Assembly (NCBI GenBank): GCA_963805495.1
Contig: CAWDUQ010000001.1
Coordinates: 62,001 to 126,000, forward strand
Source of the DNA: DAHUXD01 sp963805495
Lineage (GTDB): Bacteria; Acidobacteriota; Thermoanaerobaculia; UBA5066; Gp7-AA6
Length of the DNA: 64,000 nt
Reading direction: 5' to 3'
The translations under genes were made by a program, and so were the position numbers. Of the stretch, positions 15,895 to 25,114 are shown one piece after another; within the stretch, counting starts at the first letter, position 1, and every line of letters starts with the position of its first letter. The notes beneath the pieces are model-generated. The model saw nothing but the letters and a program-made list of their open reading frames with translations. It had not been told where the DNA came from and did not search any database.

Positions 15895-17561
15895 GCCCGG
15901 TACTTCGCCGCCTGGTGCTGGTCGAGCGACTGCTCGGGGTCGCCGCACAGGTTGACCTGCATGCCGAGCGCGCGCGCCATCGAGGCCTTGCGCACCAGCG
16001 CGCGATTGGCCGTCGACGCGTCCGGCGCGTAGGCCACCTGGATGTGGTTGGCCATGTGCTTGGCCATCATCTGGTCGCGCGTGATCCCGTAGAGCACCGC
16101 GTGCATGATCGGCCACTGGGGCGTCGTCGCCTGCCAGCGGCGCTCGGTCTCGGCGTCGGAGAGCTTCACGACGCCGCCCCGGCCGATGTCCATGTGGAGG
16201 CCGTGGTTCTTGACGTAGACGCGCGAGAAGACGATCTCGCCCGGCTTCGAGATCCCCTTGAGGGTAGAGCCACCCTTGGGGAAGTACATCGGCGGCTGCC
16301 GCTCGCCCTTCGCCCCGGCGTATCCCCCGATGAAGTGCGAGGCCGGAGCCGCGCCCGAGATCTCGAAGACCCAGACGAACCCGTCGACGCCGCTCTCCTG
16401 GACCGCCGCGCCCCAGCGGACGTCGTGAAGGGTCGTCGAGGGGTCGATGCCGAGGTCCGTCCAGACGCGGTTGGTGAGAAGAGCGTCCACCCCGGCGCAC
16501 TCGTCGACCTCGTTGAAGTGCGGCACGGCGAGGCCGTCGAATAGCGCTCCGGCGGGCCCCGTGACCGGCGGCCGGTCCGGGTTGTTCAGGAGGCCTTCCG
16601 CGAGGTCGGAAGCGACGCATGTGTCCTTCAGGCCCTGCTGGTACTGGATGCCGATCGCGGCGCAGCCGAAGTCGTGCGCCATCCGGACAGCCGCATCGTA
16701 CATCTTGAGGCCTTCGAGGACCTGCCATTCGGTCAGCTCGGTCGACTCGTCCCGGCCGAGCGCGAACTTCATGCCGCGCGCCTTGAGCCACTCGTAGTGG
16801 CGCCGCGCCGTGTCATCGGGAACTTCGCGCATCGCTGCGTACAGCATCGACTGCGAAAGGCGCTCCTTGAAGAGCCCCATGGAGTGCATCAGCTCGTCGG
16901 GGATGATCGCGTTGTACATCCCCATGCAGCCCTCGTCGAAGACGCCCATGATGGCCTGGTCGCGCTTCAACGCCTCGCCGAGTGCCGCGCCGCGCGCCCG
17001 GTCCTCGGCGTAATTGCCGTTGAACGTCCGGTCCTCGATCGCCTGCGCGTGGCTCGTGTCGTGGGCGATGGACCCTTCCGACAGCCATTGCCGCAGGGCC
17101 CCGCGCGCGAATCCGTCCTCGAAGTCTTCGCTCCAGATCGAGCTGTACGGGATCCCGGCCTTCGTCAGCGACGCGTTGACGTTCAGCATGCCGACGAGCC
17201 CCGGCCACTCGCCGCTCCAGTTGGCGAGCGTCAGGATCGGGCCGCGGTGCCGGGTGAGGCCCGCGAGGACGTGGCTCGAGTACTCCCACACCGCCTCGGC
17301 GACGACGAGCGGCGCCTCGGGGTCGATCTTGCGGAAGATCTGGATGCCCCTCGCCTGCCCGTCGATGAAGCCGTGTTTCTTCTCGGGATCGTAGGCGTGG
17401 CCGCGCGTGATCCGCGCGCCGAGCTCGCCGAAGGCCTTGTCCACGGCCTTCTCGAGCGTCTGCTGCGCGGGCCAGCACCTCTGGTTGGCCGCAATCCGCG
17501 AGTCGCCGCTGGCGACGAGGACGACTTCCTTCGCTCCGGGCTTGACGGTGGCTGTGCTCAT
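15891..17561 (-). CDS. L-fucose/L-arabinose isomerase family protein
   Basis: A 556-residue cytoplasmic protein with the FucI/AraA-like fold: an N-terminal domain (VVLVASGDSRIAANQRCWPA), a middle part with GVFDEGCMGMYNAIIPDE, and a C-terminal region with GISKPGEIVFSRVYVKNHGLHM. Length and motifs fit the fucose-isomerase superfamily, and its coupling to an AraB-like kinase points to L-arabinose (or a similar aldose) to ketose conversion. The ATG at 17561 is chosen since AAGGAG lies about ten bases upstream; a GTG at 17573 is too close to that site. It follows the glycosidase gene by 16 bases. Confidence 0.82.
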   Translation of the reverse strand: MSTATVKPGAKEVVLVASGDSRIAANQRCWPAQQTLEKAVDKAFGELGARITRGHAYDPEKKHGFIDGQARGIQIFRKIDPEAPLVVAEAVWEYSSHVLAGLTRHRGPILTLANWSGEWPGLVGMLNVNASLTKAGIPYSSIWSEDFEDGFARGALRQWLSEGSIAHDTSHAQAIEDRTFNGNYAEDRARGAALGEALKRDQAIMGVFDEGCMGMYNAIIPDELMHSMGLFKERLSQSMLYAAMREVPDDTARRHYEWLKARGMKFALGRDESTELTEWQVLEGLKMYDAAVRMAHDFGCAAIGIQYQQGLKDTCVASDLAEGLLNNPDRPPVTGPAGALFDGLAVPHFNEVDECAGVDALLTNRVWTDLGIDPSTTLHDVRWGAAVQESGVDGFVWVFEISGAAPASHFIGGYAGAKGERQPPMYFPKGGSTLKGISKPGEIVFSRVYVKNHGLHMDIGRGGVVKLSDAETERRWQATTPQWPIMHAVLYGITRDQMMAKHMANHIQVAYAPDASTANRALVRKASMARALGMQVNLCGDPEQSLDQHQAAKYRA

Positions 17562-17577
17562 GGGCGTCCGCACTCCT

Positions 17578-19410
17578 TCAGGTTTGGAGGTCGAAGTACA
17601 TGTTGTAGGGCATGTCGGGTCCGACCTTGTAGAACGGCATGAAGGCTCCCTCGGGCTGTCCGGGCGCCGCGAACTCGAGGCCCGGGCGGCCCACCATCCA
17701 GTCGGTCGGTCCGCCCCGGAGCTTCAGGCGCGGCGTCTCGTCCCGCACGAGGACGACCGGACCGAACGTCACCGCGGCGCGCCTGGGGTGCTGGGCGTCG
17801 ATCGCCGAAAGGCCGAGGCGCATCGGCAGGCGGATCGTGACGCGGTCGCCCGCGCTCCAGGTCCGGCGCAGGACCGCCCAGCTTCCCGGCTCCGCCACGA
17901 CCGGGAACGCCTTCCCGTTGATCGCGACCTCGACGCCCTGCGTCCACGCCGGCACGCGGAACTTGACGTCGAAGGCCGCGCTCCGGCCGGGCCGCACCGT
18001 CAGCGTCGTCGTCTCGGAGTCGGGGAACGCCGTCTCCTGCTCGACCGAGACCAGCGTGCCGCCCTGGTTCCAGGCCGCGCGGGAGGGAACGAACAGGTTG
18101 ACGTAGAGCCCGCCCGCGTCCCGGAAGTAGACGACGTTGTGGTAGTCGGCGAGGACCTGCGGGTACGTGCCCGAGCAGCACGGCCAGTTGCCGTCGGGAT
18201 GGTAGAACTTGCGCCCTCCTCCCATCCGGTAGTCGGAGTAGTAGAACGTCGCGCCCTTCGGACCCATCGGCAGGGCGCCGAGGATCCCGTTGTAGAGGAG
18301 CTTTTCGATCCAGTCGCCGTAGCGCGCCTGCCCCGTGTACGCCAAGAGGTAGCGCGCGAGCTTGAAGCCGCCCCACGTTCCGCAGGTCGTCTCGAAGGAA
18401 TAGGAGGTCGTCTCGAGACGGCGGCCGAGCTCGCCGTCCTCCGGGACGAGATCCTCCTCGGGCCCGTAACCCCCGCTCGCGTAGCACTGCGTCTTCTGAA
18501 GCCAGTCGTATTCGTTCACGATCGCGTCGAGGTAGGGCCTCCGGCCGGTCACCGCGTAGGTCATCGCGCACGACGACATCGTGTTGACGTGGCTGTACGC
18601 GTGGTGGCCCCAGCGCTTGACCTCCGTCGGCGCCGCGCCCGAGAACGCGTTCCAGTAGTCGTCGAACTGCCAGAGCTCGCCGAAACGACGGTACTTCTCG
18701 TCGCCCGTGACCTGGTACGCGCGGTAGAGGTTTTCCGAGAGCGTGTACCACTCGGTATCGGAGTCGACCTTCCGGCTGCGGTCGAGGTTTTCGATCGCCC
18801 AGTCGGTGATCTTCGAGAGGTGCGTCAGCGCGTCCTTGCGCCCGCCGTACACCGCCATGTCGACGAGGCCGCCGACCTGCTTGTCGTAGATGTAGTGCGG
18901 CTGCCACGGCCGACGCGAGTAGAAGAACCAGCCGTCCGGCTCGATCGTCGAGGCCCACTCCCCCATCAGGAAGATCGCCTTGGAGCGCATCTCGGCGTCG
19001 CCCGTCGCCTTCGCCATCCGGGCCATACCCGAGAGCCACTGCCCGAACGTGTTGAAGGTGTCCCCGTTCGACCACCAGAACCGGCGGTTGGGCTCGCCGC
19101 TGTACCAGCCGCCCAGGTCGTTGCCCCGGGCCCGCTGGCCGGCGCGCATGCGGAAGCCCTTGAGGATGTCGTCGTCCGGGATCGCGTAGTAATAAGCGCG
19201 CATCGTGTCGTACTGCGCCTTCATCGGGCCGGGCAGAAGCGAGACTCCCTCGTAGTCGAAGGCCTCGAGGAAGGTCTTCGGCCCGGCCGCCGCGGGAGGC
19301 GTTCCGGGCGGCGCGAGGCCGAGGGCCGAGAGCCTCGACGCGAGCGGCGCGGCCGCCGCGCCCAGGACCGCCTTGGTCACGAACTCCCGCCGGCTCGTTG
19401 CGTTGCTCAT
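17578..19410 (-). CDS. GH127-type beta-L-arabinofuranosidase (DUF1680 family), Tat-exported
   Basis: A 610-residue protein with a twin-arginine signal (SRREFVTK at 6-13, then an alanine-rich helix) and an alpha/alpha-barrel glycoside hydrolase domain of the DUF1680/GH127-GH146 group. The cysteine-zinc catalytic centre of that group is probably represented by E340, C343 and the adjacent C411-C412 in NWPCCSGTYP. The E-to-C spacing (ETTC) differs from the usual E-x-C, so activity on beta-L-arabinofuranosides is likely but not certain. ATG at 19410 has GGGAGG just upstream. It lies directly before the isomerase and ribulokinase, which fits release and use of L-arabinose. Confidence 0.85.
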   Translation of the reverse strand: MSNATSRREFVTKAVLGAAAAPLASRLSALGLAPPGTPPAAAGPKTFLEAFDYEGVSLLPGPMKAQYDTMRAYYYAIPDDDILKGFRMRAGQRARGNDLGGWYSGEPNRRFWWSNGDTFNTFGQWLSGMARMAKATGDAEMRSKAIFLMGEWASTIEPDGWFFYSRRPWQPHYIYDKQVGGLVDMAVYGGRKDALTHLSKITDWAIENLDRSRKVDSDTEWYTLSENLYRAYQVTGDEKYRRFGELWQFDDYWNAFSGAAPTEVKRWGHHAYSHVNTMSSCAMTYAVTGRRPYLDAIVNEYDWLQKTQCYASGGYGPEEDLVPEDGELGRRLETTSYSFETTCGTWGGFKLARYLLAYTGQARYGDWIEKLLYNGILGALPMGPKGATFYYSDYRMGGGRKFYHPDGNWPCCSGTYPQVLADYHNVVYFRDAGGLYVNLFVPSRAAWNQGGTLVSVEQETAFPDSETTTLTVRPGRSAAFDVKFRVPAWTQGVEVAINGKAFPVVAEPGSWAVLRRTWSAGDRVTIRLPMRLGLSAIDAQHPRRAAVTFGPVVLVRDETPRLKLRGGPTDWMVGRPGLEFAAPGQPEGAFMPFYKVGPDMPYNMYFDLQT

Positions 19411-20075
19411 CGTGCCTCCCGCGTCGTGTGCCGGAATTCTACGTCGTTCGCTCCGCCGATCTCGGGCCGGCCGCGCACGACGCCGATCCAGAGGATGCAG
19501 AGCAGAGTGGCGAGCAGGTGCGCCGCCTCGAGCGAATCCGTGGCCGGGTCGCCGTTGCGGACATGGGTCGCGATCGCGCCCGCCATCACGAGCGCGAGGC
19601 CCCAGGCCGCCACCAGCCGCACGCCCGGCAGGAGAAGGCCCACCGCGCCGATCGTCTCGGCGGCGATGACGGCATACAGGAACCAGACCGAATAGCCCGA
19701 CGCCGTGAAGAAGGCCCGCATCTCTGAATCGTGGGCGAGCTTCCCGAGCTCCGTGGCGAGAAAGGCCAGCGACACCGAGACGCAGAGCCCGCGGATGAAA
19801 AACGGGGACGCCGCGAACGCGAGGCCCGCGCCGCGTTCTGCCGCGTGGTCCCTCGGCCGGACCAGCGCCTGCCACAACACCACGGACGCTCCGAGCGCGG
19901 CCGCGAGGACGAGCCCGAACCGGAAGATCAGCGCGCGGAAGAGGCCGGCGTACGCGCCCCGAATCGGGACGAGCCCGGCCATCGACAGGAGCGTCGCGGC
20001 GAGCACGCCCGCCCCGGCCGCCACGCAGAATCCGTAGAACACGCGTGCCAGCCGCTCGCCGCCGGCCGGGGTCAT
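19407..20075 (-). CDS. DoxX-like membrane protein
   Basis: A 222-residue integral membrane protein. The C-terminal half carries the DoxX-like pattern: FFTASGYSVWFLYAVIAAETIGAVGLLLPG, then HVRNGDPATDSLEAAH and a last helix. The N-terminal part adds two further helices. DoxX-type proteins are often linked to redox or membrane stress, but the function here is unknown. Start and stop both overlap neighbours by four bases (ATGA on each side), placing it firmly within the glycosidase operon between the GH172-type and GH127-type genes. Confidence 0.7.
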   Translation of the reverse strand: MTPAGGERLARVFYGFCVAAGAGVLAATLLSMAGLVPIRGAYAGLFRALIFRFGLVLAAALGASVVLWQALVRPRDHAAERGAGLAFAASPFFIRGLCVSVSLAFLATELGKLAHDSEMRAFFTASGYSVWFLYAVIAAETIGAVGLLLPGVRLVAAWGLALVMAGAIATHVRNGDPATDSLEAAHLLATLLCILWIGVVRGRPEIGGANDVEFRHTTREAR

Positions 20076-22090
20076 TTCCCTTCGATCTGCCGGATCGCGA
20101 TCTCGGCCGCGTACGACGGCGACCGGTCGATCACGCCTCCCACGTTCGAGATCTTCCGGGCCGCGATCTGCCGGAGCACCGGGAGCGCCGGTTTCGCGGC
20201 CGCCCCGATCGCCCCGAGCGCCTCGGCGCACGCCCGGACGACGTTCACGTTCTCGTCCGCGACGCCCGCGGCCGCAACGAGCGCGGGCACCGCCCGGGCC
20301 GCCTTCGGCCCGATCGACGCCAGCGCCTCGGCCGCCGCCATGCGGACGACCCGGTCGGGGTCCTTCAGCCGCGCGGCGAGGGCGTCGACCGCTGGAGCGG
20401 CGGCGGCGCCCATCGTCCCGAGCTCGCGGGCGGCGAGCCCCCGCACGACGGGGTCGGGGTCGGCCAGGGCCCGCGTCGCGCCGGCGAGGTCCGTCGGGAC
20501 CTCCGGCGGCTTCACCGCCGCCGCCTTGGCCCACCCCGCCGCGCCGACCTGCGCCAGCACGATGTTGTCGACGCCGAGCACGTATCCTGTCGAGGCCGCG
20601 TTCTTGCCGATGCAGACGTACGTCAGCGTGTGCCGTCCCTTCGTCAGCCGCGGCCAGCCCACCTGGTAATCCATGCCGACGTAGATCTCGTAGGCATAGC
20701 CGTCGAACGAGAGTTGCGGCCGGACGTCGGCACCCGGCTCGTGCTCGAGGACCGGCGCGACCGGCGGCCTGCCGTCGAGGAGCACGCTGTAGATTCCGTA
20801 ATCCGAGCCCTGCGCAACCTGCGTGTAGAGCTCGTAGTCACCCGCCTCCGGGACCTCGAACGGGACCTCGAGCTTCGAGCCCGGGCCCTCGCCCTTGAAG
20901 ACGAGGACGTCCTTGGACCAGAAGAGGTCCGGGAAGACCTCGGCCGTGCCCTTCTCCGTCCTGACCTGCCCGATGGCCGTCTCGACCTCGAACTGGATGG
21001 CGTTGCCCTGCGGCAGCCTCGCCGACCCGTAGGGCACCGGCCAGAGCCCGGTCGCGACACCGTCCTGGTACCAGTAGGCGACCGAGGACATCAGGTCGTC
21101 GCGCGTGCCGTAGGGCGACTTGAGCGAGCCGTCGTTGTTGAAGGTCCAGCCCAGGTGCTCGATGTCGAACCGGAACGACGTCTTGAACGGAATCGGGTCC
21201 TTGATGTGCCACCGGTAGCCGGTCATGCGCGAGCCGAGGCCCGTCCCGTCGGCGACCGTAACACCGGTGTAGGGCCCGTCGACCACGTGGAGGCCCCAGG
21301 CGTCGTTGAAGTAGTCCTCCGAGCCCGTCCCGACGATCGAGGGTTCCTTCTCGCCGTCGACGTAAATGCGTTCGTCGCCCTCGCCGAACCAGCCCGCCTC
21401 GGGCTGGATGACCGAGAGCACCGTGCCGGCGTAGAAGCCGCGGCCCTTCACGTCGAGGAACGTGTAGACCTTCTTCTCCGCGGGCGCCGGCAGCTCCTGT
21501 TTGTACCGGGCGTGGAAGTAGAGCGTGTCGGGCGGAAGCCCGGGGACCTTCGACCAGTCGACGTGGTAGTAGACGTGATCGACCGGGCGCCGGCCTTCGT
21601 TCGTCAGCGTGATTCGGCAGGACTTCGCGAAGGGCATCGGCCAGTAGCTGTTGCGGGCCCGGCCGTCGGAGCTGGCGCGGATCATTTCCGACTTCACCCA
21701 GCGCTCGAAGCCGTGGCCGACGGCAAAAAAATCGCCGACCGGCGCATCGACCGAGGGTTCCGCGCTGCCGTCGTAGTAGACCCGGAGACGCATCAGGCGC
21801 GGCCAGGCGTATTCGTTGGCCGCGATGGTCAGCCAGATGTGCGTCACGACCCCCGGTCCCTCCAGGTCCGCGAGCGTCAGCGTCTCGCCCGGGATCGGAT
21901 GCTTGCTGTCGTTGTTGGAGGCGGGGTCCGGGCTCGACGAGGAGACGCGCTCGGCCTTCGCGTCCTTCATCTGCGCGAAGCGGAGCGCGTCGAGAGGCGG
22001 CAGCGGAGCCGACTGCGCGAGCGCCGTGGCGGGAGCGAGAACGAGTGCCGCGGCGAGGCTGAGAACGGACGTACGGAGAACGGTCCTCAT
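20072..22090 (-). CDS. GH172-type (DUF2961) glycosidase with HEAT-repeat tail
   Basis: A 672-residue secreted protein: signal peptide (about 1-25), a DUF2961 double-jelly-roll domain (about 35-355), a beta-rich probable carbohydrate-binding domain (about 375-530) and C-terminal HEAT-like repeats (about 555-665). DUF2961 is now GH172, whose members act on alpha-D-fructofuranosides, D-arabinofuranosides or related furanosides. The two glutamates in WFGEGD (E237) and GTGSEDYF (E258) match the conserved catalytic region. ATG at 22090 precedes a clear signal peptide. It is the first gene of the run leading to GH127, isomerase and kinase. Confidence 0.85.
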   Translation of the reverse strand: MRTVLRTSVLSLAAALVLAPATALAQSAPLPPLDALRFAQMKDAKAERVSSSSPDPASNNDSKHPIPGETLTLADLEGPGVVTHIWLTIAANEYAWPRLMRLRVYYDGSAEPSVDAPVGDFFAVGHGFERWVKSEMIRASSDGRARNSYWPMPFAKSCRITLTNEGRRPVDHVYYHVDWSKVPGLPPDTLYFHARYKQELPAPAEKKVYTFLDVKGRGFYAGTVLSVIQPEAGWFGEGDERIYVDGEKEPSIVGTGSEDYFNDAWGLHVVDGPYTGVTVADGTGLGSRMTGYRWHIKDPIPFKTSFRFDIEHLGWTFNNDGSLKSPYGTRDDLMSSVAYWYQDGVATGLWPVPYGSARLPQGNAIQFEVETAIGQVRTEKGTAEVFPDLFWSKDVLVFKGEGPGSKLEVPFEVPEAGDYELYTQVAQGSDYGIYSVLLDGRPPVAPVLEHEPGADVRPQLSFDGYAYEIYVGMDYQVGWPRLTKGRHTLTYVCIGKNAASTGYVLGVDNIVLAQVGAAGWAKAAAVKPPEVPTDLAGATRALADPDPVVRGLAARELGTMGAAAAPAVDALAARLKDPDRVVRMAAAEALASIGPKAARAVPALVAAAGVADENVNVVRACAEALGAIGAAAKPALPVLRQIAARKISNVGGVIDRSPSYAAEIAIRQIEGK

Positions 22091-22158
22091 CGAATCCCCC
22101 TCTCACCCACCCGACGAAATCATCGAAGCGGAGGGATTCTAGCGCGGCGGCCCGGCTC

Positions 22159-23664
22159 TCATTTCTCGGACGTCGTTGCGCCCTGCCCGTCCGCCTTCGC
22201 CTCGGCCGCCACCGTGCCGCGGGCCTTCGCGAACCACTGCCTGGCGAGAAACGGCCGGACGACGGCCGTCCCGTCGTCGAGCTCCACGCCGACGATCAGG
22301 ATGCCGCTCTCGATCAGGAAGGCGCCCTTCGAATGCTCGCCCCGACGGTCGTACTCCCCTTCGATCTGGAAGTTGCCGCCTTCGGCGTGGAGGTTGCGCA
22401 CGGTGGTGCGCGGTTCCGAGAAGACGACCTCGGCGGTCGCCTTGAGCCCTTCGAGATCGATGAGTCCCCGGGTCCACTTCGGCAGCGATTGGCCGAGCAA
22501 GGCGAGGAGGGGTCGCCCGTCCTTGCACTCGAGCGCGACCCGGCCCTTCAGGCCTTTCTTCAGCCGGCCGCTCGGGAGGTCGAATGCGCCCCACCAGCCG
22601 CGCGTGCCCGGCGGGGCACCGGCGACGAACACGTCCGCGAACCGGACCGTCGTGCCGCCGATCTGCGGTGAACCGCCGTCGAGCTGCCAGTCCGAGAACT
22701 TCACCTTCGCGTCGGCGGTGCCGACGAGAGCGAGGCCCGGCCGCGCGTACCGGCCCTTCTTTGCCGCCACCTCGACCGAGCCGGAAGCCACGCCTTCATG
22801 GATCGATGCGTCGAGCGCGAACCGGCCCGGGCCCCCCGAGATGTGAACGCCCCGGCCGAGCTTGAGCGCGCCCTCGAGAAACTCCACGCCCTCCGTCGGC
22901 CCCGACAGTTCGGCCTTCGCCGTGACGACCCTCCAGACCTTGTCCTCCTTGAGCTCCTGCACGTCCCAGTCGGCGAAGGTCGCCTGGATCTTCCCGCGCG
23001 TCTCCGTCAGAAAGGGCGTCGGACCCACCGCGAGCGGGCCGCCCGAGAACACGACCGACGCGGGCCCGATCTGCGCCCGGTGGCCCGGCTTCAGGCGGAA
23101 TCGTCCCCGAAGCGCCGCGCCGCCGCGGTGGCGCACGGCGTCCACCCAGATGTCGTCGAACGCGTCGGTCGCGACGTCGAGGACTTCGACCGTCCAGGGA
23201 TTCGGGTCGGGCGGCGGAAGCTTCGCGTCCGGGTCGCGCAGCGGCGGGTCCGGAAAGCCCGGGATCTCCGGCAGGTTCTCGAGCCTCGCGGGCGTCGCTT
23301 CGGCGGCCGGGATCTTCTGCCGCAGGCGGAACTGAATCGACGCGGGCCGCAGCCGCGTCACGCGAAAGGTTCGCCGGGCGAGTGCCAGAACGTCGTACGA
23401 GAGCGTCGCCTCCGGAATCGTCACGATCCACTGCACGTTGGGATCGCTGCCCCGGATCCGGAGGTTTTTCAGCCAGACGGAGCCCGGCCAGGTCGACACG
23501 GCCTCATCCCAGTCGATCAGGAGATCCTCGGGCTTCTTGTTGATCTCGGCCCGCAGCAGCGGCCCGGAGAGAAGCCTCTTCGCCGCGATCCGGTAGGCCC
23601 CGAGAAACAGCAGCGGCGACGCAGCGACGACGAGCGCCGCGATGAGCAGGCCCTTCTTTTTCAC
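22159..23664 (-). CDS. AsmA-like membrane-anchored protein
   Basis: A 501-residue protein with an N-terminal membrane anchor (VKKKGLLIAALVVAASPLLF) followed by a long beta-rich periplasmic region with repeating patterns such as WLKNLRIRGSDPNVQWIVTIPEA cut into strands, typical of AsmA/TamB/YhdP-like bridging proteins that handle lipid or outer-membrane traffic. Family assignment is by general character, not by a diagnostic motif. GTG at 23664 overlaps the stop of the preceding SnoaL gene (GTGA). The C-terminus is alanine-rich. Confidence 0.55.
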   Translation of the reverse strand: MKKKGLLIAALVVAASPLLFLGAYRIAAKRLLSGPLLRAEINKKPEDLLIDWDEAVSTWPGSVWLKNLRIRGSDPNVQWIVTIPEATLSYDVLALARRTFRVTRLRPASIQFRLRQKIPAAEATPARLENLPEIPGFPDPPLRDPDAKLPPPDPNPWTVEVLDVATDAFDDIWVDAVRHRGGAALRGRFRLKPGHRAQIGPASVVFSGGPLAVGPTPFLTETRGKIQATFADWDVQELKEDKVWRVVTAKAELSGPTEGVEFLEGALKLGRGVHISGGPGRFALDASIHEGVASGSVEVAAKKGRYARPGLALVGTADAKVKFSDWQLDGGSPQIGGTTVRFADVFVAGAPPGTRGWWGAFDLPSGRLKKGLKGRVALECKDGRPLLALLGQSLPKWTRGLIDLEGLKATAEVVFSEPRTTVRNLHAEGGNFQIEGEYDRRGEHSKGAFLIESGILIVGVELDDGTAVVRPFLARQWFAKARGTVAAEAKADGQGATTSEK

Positions 23665-24224
23665 TTCGGGCCTTCTTCGCGCACCCGGTCCAGGTCCATC
23701 GCACCCGCCAGCCGGATCCGCCCGGCGGAGCCGACGGGCGAAACGATGGGCGACCGGCGGTCCTCCGGCCGGGCGCCGCGCTCCGAAAGGACGTCCCTCA
23801 CCGGGGGCCGGTTGCCGTTGTCCATGTCGGACATGATGAGCCAGGTCCCGGCGGCCTCCTTCTTGAGCGTCAGCGTGAACTTGCCGACGTCCGGCTCGCC
23901 CGGCTTCCGTGCAAAGGCACCGATGATGTATCCGACCGGGCCCTGCGTCGCGAAGGCCAGCGCCCGCAGGACGAGCGGCCCGCCCGCGCCCGCGTAGGCC
24001 TTCTCGATCGCGGCCCGGCCGCGCACGGGCGGCGCGCCGCTCGCCAGCACGAAGCCGTCCTCGGCGAAGAGCCGCGCGAGGGCGGCGGCGTCCTTCGCGC
24101 GCCACGCCGTCTCGTAGTCCGTCAGGACGCGCGCGAGCTCCGGCGGCAGCGTGACGCTCGGCGTCGGCGCCGGCGCCTGGGCCCGGGTCGCGAGCAGAAG
24201 CGCGCCCACGGCGGCGAGTATCAA
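23661..24224 (-). CDS. exported SnoaL / DUF4440-like protein
   Basis: A 187-residue protein with a signal peptide ending ATRAQA and an NTF2-like domain: VLTDYETAWRAKDAAALARLF, GAPPVRGRAAIEKAY and KFTLTLKKEAAGTWLIMSD, the usual DUF4440 pattern. About 35 residues of arginine-rich tail follow. The start is a TTG at 24224 that overlaps the RidA stop by four bases (TTGA); this gives a proper signal peptide, whereas upstream starts run through the RidA gene. The role is unknown. Confidence 0.72.
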   Translation of the reverse strand: MILAAVGALLLATRAQAPAPTPSVTLPPELARVLTDYETAWRAKDAAALARLFAEDGFVLASGAPPVRGRAAIEKAYAGAGGPLVLRALAFATQGPVGYIIGAFARKPGEPDVGKFTLTLKKEAAGTWLIMSDMDNGNRPPVRDVLSERGARPEDRRSPIVSPVGSAGRIRLAGAMDLDRVREEGPK

Positions 24225-24688
24225 GCCCCCACCTCGAAGACCGCCTCGACCTCGACGGCGACGTCGTAGGGAAGAGCGGCGACCCCCACTGCCATCCGCG
24301 TGTGGCGACCGGCGTCCCCGAAAACGTCGACGAATACGTCCGACGCGCCGTTGACGACCTGCGAATGCGCCGTGAAGTCCGGCGCCGAGTTGACGAACCC
24401 GGCCACCCTCACCCAGCGCGCCACGCGGTCGAGGTCGCCCCCGCACGCGTCCTTCGCGTGTGCGATGAGGTTCAGGGCGCAAAGGCGGGCGGCCTGGCGG
24501 CCCTCGTCGACCGAGAACTCCCGGCCGAGCTTGCCGATGAAACGCCGCTCTCCGTTCCACTGCGAGAGCTGGCCCGTCAGATATACGAGCGCTCCGGTCC
24601 GGACCCACGGCACGTAGTTCGCTCCGGGCCTGCTCGGCTGGGGCAGCTCGATCGAGAGCTCGCGGAGACGCTCGCCGACGCGTCCCAT
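24221..24688 (-). CDS. RidA/YjgF family protein
   Basis: A 155-residue member of the RidA (enamine/imine deaminase) superfamily, of the longer YjgF-like subgroup. The core reads YVPWVRTGALVYLTGQLSQWNG, then RQAARLCALNLIAHAKDACGGDLD, and RMAVGVAALPYDVAVEVEAVFE. Members remove reactive imines made by PLP enzymes; this subgroup often lacks the key arginine, so deaminase activity is not assured. ATG at 24688 is two bases after the DUF1801 stop. Confidence 0.85.
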   Translation of the reverse strand: MGRVGERLRELSIELPQPSRPGANYVPWVRTGALVYLTGQLSQWNGERRFIGKLGREFSVDEGRQAARLCALNLIAHAKDACGGDLDRVARWVRVAGFVNSAPDFTAHSQVVNGASDVFVDVFGDAGRHTRMAVGVAALPYDVAVEVEAVFEVGA

Positions 24689-24690
24689 CG

Positions 24691-25098
24691 CTACTTTTCC
24701 CGGCACCACGCCGCGGCCGTCTTCACGATCCTCCGCAGCACGCCCGCGTCCACGTCGTCGAGCCGCTTGACGTAAAGACAACCTTTGCCCGTTTTGTGCT
24801 TCCCGAGGACCGCGAGGTCTCCGGCGAGCCGGCCCAGCCCGCACATGAGGTAGAGGGTGAGGGCCGCTTTGCGCGGCGAGAAGCCCATGACGAACCAGTC
24901 GGCCTCGCGGCCGCTTTCGTACCGGTAGTGGTAATCGCCGAACCCGACGATCGCGGGGCCCCACATCTTTGCCTTCGCCCCGGTCGCCCCCTCCATCAGG
25001 CCGACGAGGGCCTTGCAGTCCCTGCGCAGCTCGGGGTCGAGACCGGCGAGAAAGGCCGGCACGCTCGCTTCCGTCTTCTTCGTCTTCAGCTCCGCCAT
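24691..25098 (-). CDS. DUF1801 (YdhG-like) protein
   Basis: A 135-residue cytoplasmic protein with the DUF1801 pattern: VPAFLAGLDPELRRDCKALVGLM, KMWGPAIVGFGDYHYRYESG, and FSPRKAALTLYLM. The family is widespread and its function is unknown. A C-terminal stretch GKHKTGKGCLYVKRLDDVD is also typical. It starts with ATG and precedes RidA with almost no gap. Confidence 0.85.
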   Translation of the reverse strand: MAELKTKKTEASVPAFLAGLDPELRRDCKALVGLMEGATGAKAKMWGPAIVGFGDYHYRYESGREADWFVMGFSPRKAALTLYLMCGLGRLAGDLAVLGKHKTGKGCLYVKRLDDVDAGVLRRIVKTAAAWCREK

Positions 25099-25114
25099 CC
25101 GAGTTCTCCCGGCC

